A DNA stretch of 64,000 bases, taken from Pegoplata infirma (Eukaryota; Arthropoda; Insecta; Diptera; Anthomyiidae). Position 1 is the stretch's first letter. The number at the start of each line of letters is the position of its first letter. The position numbers and the translations under genes were made by a program. Under the pieces are notes generated by a model. That model was not told the DNA's origin and did not search any database. It saw only the letters and a program-made list of their open reading frames with translations. Where the stretch lies: positions 82,087,904 to 82,151,903 of the forward strand of contig OY992538.1 of NCBI GenBank assembly GCA_963921195.1, written 5' to 3'. Of this stretch, positions 63,871-64,000 are shown piece by piece.

Positions 63871-64000
63871 TCAACATTTAAAACTTGCCTTTAGTCCTGC
63901 CAAAAAGTCCATCTATATTCTTACATATGTTTGTATGTTCACATTCATTATTTTCCTCGGTATCTTTCAGATACGATCTTGACGTTTTTTTTTATTTAAT
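63871..64000. other. Window end, unassigned
   Basis: Nothing recognised. Confidence 0.4.

Overview
The window looks like a piece of a large, A+T-rich dipteran genome, probably a calyptrate or other higher fly. The clues are LINEs with an RNase H domain ending in pentanucleotide tails, a Penelope-like retroelement, many hAT- and Tc1/mariner-like MITEs, a tRNA-derived SINE, and many copies of a dispersed repeat of a kind I recall from higher flies. I found no host protein-coding gene, rRNA or genuine tRNA gene. Nearly all coding capacity belongs to transposable elements. The species assignment is inference.

Names used below. DR1 is the commonest dispersed repeat, about 0.5-1.2 kb. One end carries TATACCCTCCAC and GAGGGTATATATAAGTTTG, the other carries a small TTCGGC/GCCGAA hairpin and ends ACTTTTTTACTTG. 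'Plus' copies read from the TATACCCTCC end to the TACTTG end. GCTA14 is the 14-bp palindrome TTCAGCTAGCTGAA, which recurs at many loci, usually in pairs 82-102 bp apart. SatA is a tandem repeat of roughly 105-125 bp.

Layout. 0-8 kb: a MITE, three tandem GCTA14 units, a GTGAGT-rich block, four DR1 copies, and a 0.3-kb repeat holding a hammerhead-ribozyme-like core (7514-7560). 8.6-14.1 kb: a ~300-bp GCTA14 array split by a hAT element, then a 1.2-kb foldback and a 1.0-kb element with 9-bp target duplications. 14.5-19.3 kb: a nearly complete LINE (ORF1, endonuclease, reverse transcriptase, RNase H) broken by a SINE, an in-frame stop and point changes. 19.3-28 kb: a foldback MITE, a 2.1-kb foldback inserted into its terminus, a GCTA14 duplication, a hAT element and further repeats. 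28-35 kb: several TA-flanked CACAGAAAA MITEs, one holding a Penelope-like element with one long open frame, and a second hammerhead-like copy with two nested MITEs. 35-42 kb: SatA, a Helitron-like element, GCCGAA-rich hAT MITEs, DR1 and a second SINE. 42-46 kb: a 3.15-kb hAT-type element with long inverted arms and a decayed coding core, sitting in a tandem duplication whose other copy keeps the empty site. 47-51 kb: a four-part nest centred on an inverted dimer of a Tc1-like transposon. 51-56 kb: DR1 copies broken by hAT elements. 57-64 kb: a further nest with a truncated second LINE, a ~185-bp GCTA14 array inside a DR1 copy, small foldbacks and a terminal tandem duplication.

The elements do not work together as a pathway. 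They record a history of insertion. In many places a paralogous copy elsewhere in the window preserves the uninterrupted sequence, so insertion order and target duplications can be read directly. The most notable items are the hammerhead-like motifs shared by dispersed copies and echoed in the Penelope element, the paired GCTA14 architecture, and the intact Penelope-like ORF.
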